A stretch of 64,000 bases of DNA from Microbulbifer aggregans (GTDB taxonomy: Bacteria; Pseudomonadota; Gammaproteobacteria; Pseudomonadales; Cellvibrionaceae). Position 1 is the first letter of the stretch. Every line of letters begins with the position of its first letter. Location: NCBI RefSeq assembly GCF_001750105.1, contig NZ_CP014143.1:372001-436000 (forward strand), in the 5' to 3' direction. Under the pieces are notes generated by a model. That model did not search any database. It saw only the letters and a program-made list of their open reading frames with translations, and was not told the DNA's origin. Below, one piece after another: positions 27,561 to 35,832 of this stretch. The position numbers were made by a program, and so were the translations under genes.

Positions 27561-28883
27561 ATGAAACACCCCCTGCTCCCGGAACGCCCGCTCTGCCTGT
27601 CTCCCACTCTGGCCGCCACCCTCGGCCTGGAGGAGGCGGTGCTGCTGACCGCCCTCAGTGACATGCTGCCCTTCCTGCCGGTGGAATCCCACCCGGGGCG
27701 CGACTGGTACAGCGTGGAAGCAGAACAATTGCAGCAACTGCTGCCCTTCTGGCAGCCGGCGGATATCCAGCGGGTGGCCACCAGCCTGCGCAACCACGGT
27801 GCCCTGCTGCTGGGCTCAGCCCCCTACGGTAGCAGCGGCCTGCTGAAGTTCGCCCTCCCCGGCGAGCACCGCGCGCCGGAAACCGCGCCCTCCGCGCCTG
27901 CTGCGCCGCCCGCGCAACCCCATCGCAGCGCCAACACCATCGCCCCCAACTGGCAACCGGACCAGGAGACCCAGGCACGGATCGCCCAGCTGGGTGTGCC
28001 GGAACACTTCGTCCGCGAGCAGCTGCCCGAGTTCGTCACCTACTGGCGCGAGCGCGGCGAGTCCCGCCACTCCTTCGGCGCCCTGTTCCTGAAGCAGGTG
28101 AAGAGCAAGTGGGAGGCCTACCGGGCCACCGCCCAGCGCAAGCAACCGCTGCAGGAAGGCTGGTATCCTGGCGAGGACACCCTGCGCAAGCTGGCCGATG
28201 AAGGGGTGCCCAGCACTTTCGTACAGCGGGGCCTGCAGCGCTTCCTCGACTATCACCGTTCCAGCGGTAAACAGTCCATCTCCTGGGATCTGGAATTCAA
28301 CGACTGGATCATGGAAGACTGGGAGAAGCAGGACACCCCGTTTATTGAGAAGCGCAAACCCACGGCGATGACCCGGGACTGGCAGCCCAGTGAGCACACT
28401 TGGGAGCAATTGCGCCGGCTGGCCATCAACCCGAGCTTTGCCGCCGAACTGCTACCCGAGTTCATCTACAAGTGGCTGGAGCGCGGCGGCCATAGTGCCC
28501 GCTGGGGGGAACTGTTCATTGAGTATGCCCGCGAGGAGTGGGCCTACTACTGCCAGGGGATCGAGAAGAACCCGGTGGCCAAGCCCATCTCCCGCCACTG
28601 GCAGCCCAGTGGCGACTGCTTGAGTCACCTGGTCAACCAGTGTGAAATAGACCGGGACTTCGCCCTGTCCCTGGTACCCGAATTCATTATTTACTGGCGC
28701 GGCCAGAACGCCGCGCGCAAAAGCTGGGACGCCGTTTTCGTGCGTCATGCGCGCTACCAGTGGGCAGAGCGCAACAAGCTGGCGATAGGACAATCTAATG
28801 GCAAGCAGCAACACACCAATACCGACAACCAACGCACCCGCGACAGATCAGTCATCGACATCGTCACGGACACAAACTGGTAG
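27561..28883 (+). CDS. Replication protein with four tandem DnaT-like DNA-binding domains
   Basis: A 440-residue protein. Residues 1-100 look like a winged-helix domain (PLLPERPLCLSPTLAATLGL, WYSVEAEQLQQLLPFW), followed by a proline/alanine linker. Four repeats come next at about residues 130-187, 200-256, 273-330 and 346-403, each starting W-x-P and containing LPEFxxYWxxRG and a terminal W; this is the pattern of the DnaT ssDNA-binding domain. It overlaps the lambda-P-like gene by 86 bases, mirroring the dnaT-dnaC order of enterobacteria. Likely role, by inference, is in primosome assembly or replicative helicase loading. Confidence 0.85.
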   Translation: MKHPLLPERPLCLSPTLAATLGLEEAVLLTALSDMLPFLPVESHPGRDWYSVEAEQLQQLLPFWQPADIQRVATSLRNHGALLLGSAPYGSSGLLKFALPGEHRAPETAPSAPAAPPAQPHRSANTIAPNWQPDQETQARIAQLGVPEHFVREQLPEFVTYWRERGESRHSFGALFLKQVKSKWEAYRATAQRKQPLQEGWYPGEDTLRKLADEGVPSTFVQRGLQRFLDYHRSSGKQSISWDLEFNDWIMEDWEKQDTPFIEKRKPTAMTRDWQPSEHTWEQLRRLAINPSFAAELLPEFIYKWLERGGHSARWGELFIEYAREEWAYYCQGIEKNPVAKPISRHWQPSGDCLSHLVNQCEIDRDFALSLVPEFIIYWRGQNAARKSWDAVFVRHARYQWAERNKLAIGQSNGKQQHTNTDNQRTRDRSVIDIVTDTNW

Positions 28884-29460
28884 TGGTGACGCCAATCCGC
28901 AGCTGAACGAGCGCAAGCGCGCCCTGAATGAAGTGTTCGGGCTGCTGAAGCTGAGCTACCACAACCAGTTCAATGCCGCTTTCCCCGATACCGAGACCCT
29001 GCACTTGGCCAAGCGCCTGTGGCTGGAATCCCTGGAGGCCTTTACCCCCGAGCAAATCGTCGCCGGAGCCAAGCGGGCCATCAAACAGAGCGAATACCTG
29101 CCCACCGTGCACAAGATGCTGCAGTTGTGTGCCGCCGGGGACAACGGCCTGCCGGAAGCGCGCGCGGCCTACCGCGAAGCCTGTAACGCGCCCAGCCCCA
29201 AAGCCAATTACCACTGGAGCCACCCGGCGGTCTACCACGCCGGCCGCGAGGCCAACTGGTTCTTCCTCGCCAACAATTCGGAGTCCGTGGCCTATCCGGT
29301 CTTTGCCGAGCACTACCGCAAGATTTGCGCCCGGGTACTCGAGGGGGAGAAACTCCCGGCACCGGAACAGCTGCGACTAGAGGACAATCCGGGCAAGCCG
29401 CTCTCCAAGGAACAAAACGCCGAAAAACTGGCGGCGCTGCGCGCGGAACTGGATCTGTAA
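28798..29460 (+). CDS. Replication protein P-like helicase loader
   Basis: A 220-residue protein similar to phage lambda P, the loader that recruits DnaB helicase. An N-terminal low-complexity Ser/Thr tail (residues 1-30) precedes the domain LNEVFGLLKLSYHNQFNAAFPDTE, LAKRLWLESLEAF, RAIKQSEYLPTVHKML and the C-terminal EACNAPSPKANYHWSHPAVYHAGRE. The gene starts inside the DnaT-repeat gene, with AGGA seven bases before the ATG. No phage genes are nearby, so it appears to be a resident chromosomal gene. I recall a published proposal that such domesticated lambda O/P-derived pairs replace DnaC or DciA in some gammaproteobacteria; the match to that pair is inference. Confidence 0.85.
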   Translation: MASSNTPIPTTNAPATDQSSTSSRTQTGSGDANPQLNERKRALNEVFGLLKLSYHNQFNAAFPDTETLHLAKRLWLESLEAFTPEQIVAGAKRAIKQSEYLPTVHKMLQLCAAGDNGLPEARAAYREACNAPSPKANYHWSHPAVYHAGREANWFFLANNSESVAYPVFAEHYRKICARVLEGEKLPAPEQLRLEDNPGKPLSKEQNAEKLAALRAELDL

Positions 29461-29560
29461 TCCGGGGTTCATCTTTTTTTACGTTTCCGTCGTAGGGAAA
29501 CGGACAGGGGCCATCGGAGGTCCCGAGACAACAAATCATTCTCAGCCAGCAGGTAACGCC

Positions 29561-30268
29561 ATGAACCGGCCCACCTTTCTGCTAGCGGTACCCCTACTGG
29601 CGCTGCCTTCCCTGGCCAGCGCCGACTTCTACTCTCACCGGTACGCCGGACTCAGCTTCGGCAATGCCGATCAGCAGGGCTTCTGCGACTCGGTGGATGC
29701 ACAAATCAGCCGTTTCGACACCGACAGCCAGGACGTCGCCGAACGTGGCTGTGAGGGCGCCGAGCAACTCGTCAAACTCTACGGCGGCTGGCGCTGGACC
29801 CCCAGCCTGGCCGTGGAAGCCTCGGTGCAACAGCTGGACGACAACAAGATCGGCTTCACCCTCACCAATGCCCGGGGCGAGTTCCTGCGAGTGGAGGACG
29901 AGATCGAGACACGCCTGGCCACAGCCTATGCCGTGGGTCACCTGCCGCTGTTTGATGGCGCCAGCGTGTTCGCCAAGGCCGGTGGCGGATTCTGGATGGG
30001 ACAGCTCTCGGAGCGGCAACGGGGCGAGGTGCTGGTACCGATCGAACAAGATGGTGAGATCCAGGAAGTGCCGGTGGAGATTCGCGGCCGCGCCAGAGAA
30101 GCCGACAGCGGTTTTCACTGGAGCTACGGTGCGGGCATCAGCTACCGCAATGAAAACAACTGGACCATCAGGGCGGAATGGGAAACATTCCAAGATATCG
30201 GCTCCGATGATTTACGCGGCACTTACGACCTGGAAACTGTCTCGCTGGGCTGGAGCCTGCACTTTTAA
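29561..30268 (+). CDS. Outer membrane beta-barrel protein
   Basis: A 235-residue exported barrel with a signal peptide ending SLASADF. Alternating strands are visible (RYAGLSFGNAD, LVKLYGGWRWTPSLAVEASVQQL, ATAYAVGHLPLFDGASVFAKAGGGFW, WSYGAGISYRNENNWTIRAEWETF), ending VSLGWSLHF with the terminal phenylalanine. It fits the OmpA-like eight-stranded barrel group without a peptidoglycan domain. Two cysteines (in GFCDSV and RGCEGA) may form a disulfide. Function unknown; single gene. Confidence 0.83.
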   Translation: MNRPTFLLAVPLLALPSLASADFYSHRYAGLSFGNADQQGFCDSVDAQISRFDTDSQDVAERGCEGAEQLVKLYGGWRWTPSLAVEASVQQLDDNKIGFTLTNARGEFLRVEDEIETRLATAYAVGHLPLFDGASVFAKAGGGFWMGQLSERQRGEVLVPIEQDGEIQEVPVEIRGRAREADSGFHWSYGAGISYRNENNWTIRAEWETFQDIGSDDLRGTYDLETVSLGWSLHF

Positions 30269-30290
30269 ACGGCGGCCCGCGTGGCCACGG

Positions 30291-30830
30291 TTACCACTTC
30301 ATCATAGGGGTAGGGTTAAGCGGATGCTTGAGGAACCAGCGCCAGGCGCGCTGCCCCAGCGCACGGTGAAAACCGGCGTTGGGGATAGCATCCCGCAAGG
30401 CCTTCAGTTCCTGTTTATCGAGCCCGAATGACACCAAGCCGCAGGTGAAATCCACCAGGTCACCGCGGCGAAACGACTCCACCAGCCTGGCATGTTCTCC
30501 CCGATAGGGGCGCACCTTGTGGTGCTCGGTAATCATCAAGCGGATCTCATCGCTCCATTGTTCGAGACCGTTATCCCTCAGGTAGGCCATGGCCGGCGGT
30601 ACCGAAGGCTCGATGTAATCCACCGTATCCTCAATCCAGATACCGATATCGTGGAAGGCACCGGCGATCAGGATTTTCTGCCGCTCCTCATCGCTGTAAT
30701 TTCCCAGCGCCAGGCAGCAGTGCACCATGCGATACACATGGTTGCGATATCCCATATATTCATCGCCGATGGTCTCCTTCCAGGGCGCCAGCAAGGCCTC
30801 CAGCAGGGGAATCTCAGTCTCGATTTTCAT
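30291..30830 (-). CDS. HD domain-containing protein
   Basis: A 179-residue predicted metal-dependent phosphohydrolase. The HD signature residues are H in NHVYRMVHCC, HD in AGAFHDIGIW near residue 61, and a later D in RRGDLVDFTC. The substrate cannot be inferred. The ATG at MKIETEI is chosen; a longer non-ATG frame adds residues without similarity. It is convergent with the barrel gene and its stop lies 22 bases from that gene's end. Confidence 0.82.
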   Translation of the reverse strand: MKIETEIPLLEALLAPWKETIGDEYMGYRNHVYRMVHCCLALGNYSDEERQKILIAGAFHDIGIWIEDTVDYIEPSVPPAMAYLRDNGLEQWSDEIRLMITEHHKVRPYRGEHARLVESFRRGDLVDFTCGLVSFGLDKQELKALRDAIPNAGFHRALGQRAWRWFLKHPLNPTPMMKW

Positions 30831-30935
30831 AAGAGTCGCGGTTCCTGTCTCACCGACTGCATTGTATGGCGGCACCAGCGCACCGCACAGTACCGCCATT
30901 CACAGCAGGTGAGAGGAGACCGTCCCCACGTTTCT

Positions 30936-32870
30936 TCAGAGCTGCAGTGACGCACCGATATCCGCCCAGGAGATCAGTTTGAAATTCTGAGCCTCCGCCG
31001 GCATGCGGTTACGACCGTCCTGCACAACTAACAGTCCAGCGGGGTAATCGGGTCCCAGGGCTTTACTAGTCACCGCCAGGCCATCGGTCTCCGAGCTGCC
31101 ATCGACACCCAGATCGAGGTTCTCAACCACGCGGAAACGCCCTACGAATTCACTGCCGTCACGGCTGAAGAGCGCGTAGCTGTTATCACCCTGACTCGAC
31201 ACCACCAGAAAACTGTCGTCGCCCTGCAGGTAGAGGTCGAGTCCCTCCACATCTGCCACCAGCCGCTCCCCGTCCGCGGGGGCAATCAGCTCAGGCCTGC
31301 CCTCGCCCGCAAGAAACGCGGCAATGTCGAGCCGCCATACCCCTTTATCCTCTTCACCGAAAAACAACATACGGCGCTCGTCATCGGCAACGCAGCCCTC
31401 CACCTGGCTCTCCACCGGCAGGTCAGCCCGCCGGCGCAGCTGCCACTGGCCCCGAGCTTCTGCCAGTTGGATCTCCACAAGATGCAGACCGCCCTCCTTG
31501 TCCGAAAGCCAGGCAAACAGATCTGCACCCTGCTGGTACAGGCACAATCCGTAGGGGTCCTTCAAATCCATCGTTTGCAGGCCGAGAGACTCCACTTCAC
31601 CTTTAACACTGATGCCAAACAGACTGACACCCGGTGTTGTGCGGTTGGAGGCGGCCGCAATCGCCTGGTAATGCGGATGGTTCACTGGGCGCAGGTCGAC
31701 ATTGTTGACGCGACCGACGGCAAAGGACTGCAGCAACTCACCGTCGAGGTTATAAATATTCAAACCACTTTTCTTATCAGTGCCGAGGATCAGGCTCTTC
31801 GCAGCATCAGTAGGATTGATCCAGATGGCCGGGTCATCGGCCGCATCACCACCGGAACCTACCGGAGTCGTTTCGGCTCGGGCACTGATCGAGTAAGTCG
31901 TCACAGCCTCTTCTTTCTTGGCCACGGTGGCCATCGGCAGAGCACCGGCGTCGGCAACAAAAATCTGCTCCGCTTCTTCCTCGAGAAACGCCAGTTTTCC
32001 GGACGCAATTACAACAGAGACCGGCTCGAGATCATCCAGTGCTGCGGAAAAGACCTGCTTTCCACTTTCTTCGAGGGAATGGGCCGAGAGAGTGTCCCCC
32101 GCCGCCAGCCAGGCCAGGTCCCGCTTCGCATCCAGCCACAGGCCGGCAAACTCACCCTGCAGTTTTTCTCCAGCCAGAAATACGCGACGGGACTCATCGC
32201 GTTCCGCACTGGCATTCATTTGCCAGATGCCCAGCGGCGGCTGGGCCACCAGCAGCTGCTCGCGGCGCTCATCGATCGCGCAGCTCGATACCTGCTCACC
32301 GAAGTGCAGGGATCTCACTTCGGCAATACCCCAACGCCCTTCTGCGGCGTAAATACGGTACTCGTGACCGAGGCCATTTTCATCAATCGCAAACAGCTGT
32401 GTGGCCGAGCCTTGAGCGGCAGAACAGAGTGCCGCAATCGGCACAGGACTCGACTGGCTCGCCAGCAGTTTGAACTTCGGCTGACCGCCGCTTTCCAGCG
32501 CGAGGGAGAAAACCTGCAGGGCAGCCTGCGACTCGTCCGCGCTGATAATCAGCCAACCGCCATCCGGTTGTCTGTGCAATGCAAAGCGCTCGGCACTGCC
32601 ATGGCCGAGTGAAGCCAATTCAGCGCTTTCAGTCGAAACGAGAACCAACCCCTTCGTTTCGCTGGCCAACAGCAGGTATTCCTCGTCCCCGAAACCCACC
32701 GGTGCCAGCTGACTCGAAGCCACGCCGGACAGGTTGAGAGATCCCTGCGGTTTTAATGCGATGTTTGTTCCCTGAGCCGAACCGATCGAATCAATGCAAG
32801 CTGCCAGTAGACCAGAGAGAAGCGCGACCGACAGAAATTTGATTAGAGATTGTTTCGCCATTGCCTTCAT
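30936..32870 (-). CDS. Beta-propeller phytase, two-domain lipoprotein
   Basis: Predicted phytate-hydrolysing enzyme (3-phytase, beta-propeller family), 644 residues. A lipoprotein signal is visible with lipobox LLAAC (Cys25). The C-terminal half (about 330-644) has the phytase features DDPAIWINPTDAAKSLILGTDKKSG, NNVDLRP, DPYGLCLYQQ, QVEGCVADDE and DVEGLDLY. Residues about 40-320 look like a degenerate second propeller, as in other dual-domain marine phytases where the N-domain lacks full catalytic residues. The gene lies 120 bases after a TonB-dependent receptor gene on the same strand and near a PhoX phosphatase, pointing to organic phosphorus scavenging. ATG at 32861 is an alternative start. 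Confidence 0.9.
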   Translation of the reverse strand: MKAMAKQSLIKFLSVALLSGLLAACIDSIGSAQGTNIALKPQGSLNLSGVASSQLAPVGFGDEEYLLLASETKGLVLVSTESAELASLGHGSAERFALHRQPDGGWLIISADESQAALQVFSLALESGGQPKFKLLASQSSPVPIAALCSAAQGSATQLFAIDENGLGHEYRIYAAEGRWGIAEVRSLHFGEQVSSCAIDERREQLLVAQPPLGIWQMNASAERDESRRVFLAGEKLQGEFAGLWLDAKRDLAWLAAGDTLSAHSLEESGKQVFSAALDDLEPVSVVIASGKLAFLEEEAEQIFVADAGALPMATVAKKEEAVTTYSISARAETTPVGSGGDAADDPAIWINPTDAAKSLILGTDKKSGLNIYNLDGELLQSFAVGRVNNVDLRPVNHPHYQAIAAASNRTTPGVSLFGISVKGEVESLGLQTMDLKDPYGLCLYQQGADLFAWLSDKEGGLHLVEIQLAEARGQWQLRRRADLPVESQVEGCVADDERRMLFFGEEDKGVWRLDIAAFLAGEGRPELIAPADGERLVADVEGLDLYLQGDDSFLVVSSQGDNSYALFSRDGSEFVGRFRVVENLDLGVDGSSETDGLAVTSKALGPDYPAGLLVVQDGRNRMPAEAQNFKLISWADIGASLQL

Positions 32871-32934
32871 TTCTTGTTGTTTCAGCGACCTGTGTCCGAC
32901 TTCAAACTTAACCGATTCACAGGACAGATAGCAG

Positions 32935-32967
32935 AAAACCCAGCCCTCCAGGAAGGGCCGGGTTTCT
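32935..32967 (-). terminator. Terminator-like hairpin after the TonB-dependent receptor gene
   Basis: On the minus strand AAACCC-GGCCCT pairs with AGGGCT-GGGTTT around a short loop and runs into TTTTCT. It separates the receptor from the phytase gene, so the phytase may be expressed partly by read-through or its own promoter. Confidence 0.75.
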
Positions 32968-32990
32968 TACCGGAATACCGCGTACAGTCC

Positions 32991-35600
32991 TTAGAAAGTG
33001 CTGTAAGTCAGGCCTAGCACGTAGGTCGGGCCGTACTCTTCGTACTGACCGTTGTAGCCGGCATTCTCTACGTAGAAGGGCTCATCGGTCAGGTTCACAC
33101 CACTGAAGGTCAGCTGGAGTCCGTTGTTGAAACGGTATTTGGCAGACAGGTCAACCTGCATGTGCTCAGACTCGTAACGGTCACCGGCAGCGTCACCCAG
33201 GTCCACTTCCAGCAGGCGCTCACCTTTGAAGGTGGTTGCCAAGCGCAGGCTCAGGGCATCACGCTCATAACCGATGATGAAGTTACCCACCATGTCCGCC
33301 TGGGAAGGCAGAGAGACCTTGTCACCGCGATCCGCATCCGGGCCCAGGCCGAGGCTGGCTTCAGAGTCTGCGAAAGTGGCATTGGCACGCAGCAGCAGGC
33401 CGTTGTCGAAACCACGGGTCCAGGCCAGCTCAGCGCCGGTCAGGGTCGCGGTGTCGCCGTTGATCGGCCGCAGGATCTCCGCTTCATCGACCGGCAGGCT
33501 GCCCACGAACTGGGTGTAGTCGGCGGTGCTGGCAACGTCGGCAGTGACGATGAAGTTATCGATGCGCTTGTGAAAAACACCCAAAGAGAACATGCCCAGG
33601 GTGTCGGCATAGTACTCCGCGGAGAAGTCCAGGTTCTGGGCCTCATAGGGGGCCAGGCCCGGGTTGCCCGCTTCCACTTCCAGCTCGCCCTCATCGTACT
33701 CGATGGCTTCCGGAGACGGGTTCAGGGCACCGAAAGACGGACGGGACAAAGACTCGGTGTAAGCGGCACGCAATACGATGTTATCGGTGTAGTCGTACTT
33801 GAAGTTGACGCTCGGGAACAGGTTGCTGTAATCACGCGCATAGCTGACACCGGAAACGTAAACATCTTCCGCCACTTCTTCCGCACCGGGAACAGCTTCA
33901 CCGGACTCAACCACGCGGTTGCCTTCAGCGGAGAAATCCGTCAGCTCGTAACGAACACCGTAAACCAGCTGGGCACGGTCCATCTCGATGCTGTTCATCA
34001 CGTACAGCGCAGAGATGTCTTCGTTCATGGCGTAGTCACGAGCAGAGTCCAGAGCGGTATCTGTCTCGTCCACCTCGAAGCTTGACAGGTTGGCGTCAAT
34101 GAAACTGTTGAGTGCGCCCATGTTGATACCGGGACCGAAGGCACCCAGGCCGTAGTCAACATTGTTCATGGCGAAGTCGGCCAGCGTGTAGTCGCCACCC
34201 AAACCATCGTAGATCACAGCGTTCAGGTCGCCCGACTTTTCACGACGACGCTCGTGCAGACCAAACTTCAGTTCAGACGGGTTACCGGCCACCTGAATTT
34301 CACGGGTGATGTCGATGCGGAAACTGACTTCCTCATCCTCGGTAAAGTTGTCTTCGATCACCACCTCGTCGAGCTCATAGAGCGCGGCATTCATGGCCGC
34401 GTCGAGGTCACCGGCGCCGACAGCCAGGGTGGGCTTCTCACCGGCACTGGTATAACCCAGCTGCAGGCCTTCCTGGACGAAAGCGGTATCACGGCGATGT
34501 GGCTCGGCTTCCTCAGCGTGGGAGTAACCCAGCGCGTACTCAACGCCCCACAGGTCCAGGTCATGCTCACCGCCAACAACCAGGGACAGGATCTCCTGCT
34601 CTTCGAAACGATCTTTCAGTGACTTGTCCAGTGCCGCATCTTCCCAGACTGCAGAATTGGCGGTGATGGTTGCCGGATCGTCGTTCTCCTCGTCAAGCTT
34701 CCAGGAGTTGCGCTGGCGCTCTTCCGCGTCGGAGAAGTCGGAATACAGGCTGTGCAGGAACAACTGGCTGGTTTCGCTCAGGCGCAGGTCGAAGTTAGCG
34801 GCCAGGCCGGTGCGCTCACGGTTGACGGTGTAATCGCGCTGTTCAATTTCAGCAGCACCGAAGGCTTCAGAGCCGTCTGCCGCGGTAAATTCTTCCCAGG
34901 TGCCATCCGTTTCAATGTTCTCAGAGCCGAACTTCCGCTCCTGGTGGCTGGCTGCAATGGCAACACCCAGTTGGCGACCACCATCCAGCTCCAAAACGTT
35001 GGTGAACGTGCCGGCGAGTTTCGGGCTGTTTTCTTCCTGCAGTGTGCTGTAGCTGTTTTCAACGCTCAGCTTGAATTGCTGTCCGCTCTGGCCCAGGGCA
35101 TTCAGACTCTTGATCTCGATGGCACCACCGATGGAGTCTGCGCTCATGTCCGGAGTCAGGGTCTTTACGACTTCCAGGCTGGCAAGCAGGTCAGATGGGA
35201 TAACATCCATAGCCACGGCGCGGCTGTCAGTTTCCGGCGCGGGCAGGCTGACACCATTGATGGTGGCGGCGTTCAGGTTCGGATCGATACCACGCACACC
35301 GACAAAGCGTCCTTCACCCTGATCACGGGCGATGAAGACACCGGGCATACGCTGCAGTGCTTCAGTTACGTTGGCATCAGGCAGTTCACCGATGGCATCG
35401 GAGGTCTGCACGGCAACGATTTTGTTTGAATTGCGCTGGCGGTCGATGTCACTGCTGGCGTTGGCCGCCTGGGCAGTAACCTCGATAGTTTCCATTTTGT
35501 CGTCGCCGGCCTGGGCGCTGGCATTGACGGAAATAACCGCTGCGGCAATGGCCGTCAACGGCACCGCAACGAGAGCTGCTCGAGTCGATCGATTTTTCAT
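32991..35600 (-). CDS. TonB-dependent receptor, phytase-linked
   Basis: An 869-residue outer-membrane receptor. The signal peptide ends near SVNASAQAG, then a TonB-box-like METIEVTAQ. The plug has VAVQTSDAIGELPDANVTEAL and MPGVFIARDQGEGRFVGVRG, with the GEGRFVxVRGxxPNLN motif typical of the OAR-like/TIGR01782 group of receptors. The barrel ends TYVLGLTYSTF. Position beside a beta-propeller phytase and opposite PhoX suggests uptake of phytate, its products or another phosphorylated compound, but this is inference. ATG at MKNRSTR with GGGGACGTT upstream is chosen over a longer frame. Confidence 0.93.
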   Translation of the reverse strand: MKNRSTRAALVAVPLTAIAAAVISVNASAQAGDDKMETIEVTAQAANASSDIDRQRNSNKIVAVQTSDAIGELPDANVTEALQRMPGVFIARDQGEGRFVGVRGIDPNLNAATINGVSLPAPETDSRAVAMDVIPSDLLASLEVVKTLTPDMSADSIGGAIEIKSLNALGQSGQQFKLSVENSYSTLQEENSPKLAGTFTNVLELDGGRQLGVAIAASHQERKFGSENIETDGTWEEFTAADGSEAFGAAEIEQRDYTVNRERTGLAANFDLRLSETSQLFLHSLYSDFSDAEERQRNSWKLDEENDDPATITANSAVWEDAALDKSLKDRFEEQEILSLVVGGEHDLDLWGVEYALGYSHAEEAEPHRRDTAFVQEGLQLGYTSAGEKPTLAVGAGDLDAAMNAALYELDEVVIEDNFTEDEEVSFRIDITREIQVAGNPSELKFGLHERRREKSGDLNAVIYDGLGGDYTLADFAMNNVDYGLGAFGPGINMGALNSFIDANLSSFEVDETDTALDSARDYAMNEDISALYVMNSIEMDRAQLVYGVRYELTDFSAEGNRVVESGEAVPGAEEVAEDVYVSGVSYARDYSNLFPSVNFKYDYTDNIVLRAAYTESLSRPSFGALNPSPEAIEYDEGELEVEAGNPGLAPYEAQNLDFSAEYYADTLGMFSLGVFHKRIDNFIVTADVASTADYTQFVGSLPVDEAEILRPINGDTATLTGAELAWTRGFDNGLLLRANATFADSEASLGLGPDADRGDKVSLPSQADMVGNFIIGYERDALSLRLATTFKGERLLEVDLGDAAGDRYESEHMQVDLSAKYRFNNGLQLTFSGVNLTDEPFYVENAGYNGQYEEYGPTYVLGLTYSTF

Positions 35601-35673
35601 AACGTCCCCATTCCCTTTTTTAGTTGGAAGTCTTCGATGGGGGCGCAGACTAGACACCCAGCGTTAACTTTGG

Positions 35674-35691
35674 GTGACAGTTTTTTGAAGA
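35674..35691 (-). promoter_or_regulatory. Candidate Pho box (weak)
   Basis: On the minus strand CTTCAAA-AAAA-CTGTCAC: the second half-site and the A-rich spacer match the PhoB consensus (CTGTCAT-AWAW-CTGTCAC) but the first half matches poorly. It lies about 75 bases before the receptor start, between the receptor and phoX. Suggestive only. Confidence 0.3.
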
Positions 35692-35832
35692 TTGTGGCAT
35701 CGCAGTGTTTTTCGGTCGTTCACCGAATTGTCACGGCGCAGAGGCAGAATTCGAGATCCACTAAACTACTAACAGGTTACTAATCTGTGACAGCGGGCCT
35801 GGATCACTGACACGGAATAAGCCGGAGAAAAA

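Noticed and set aside
29482..29502. CGTTTCC...GGAAACG hairpin after the lambda-P-like gene
   Set aside because: The T tract lies upstream of the hairpin, not downstream, so it does not fit a terminator on either strand for the flanking genes.
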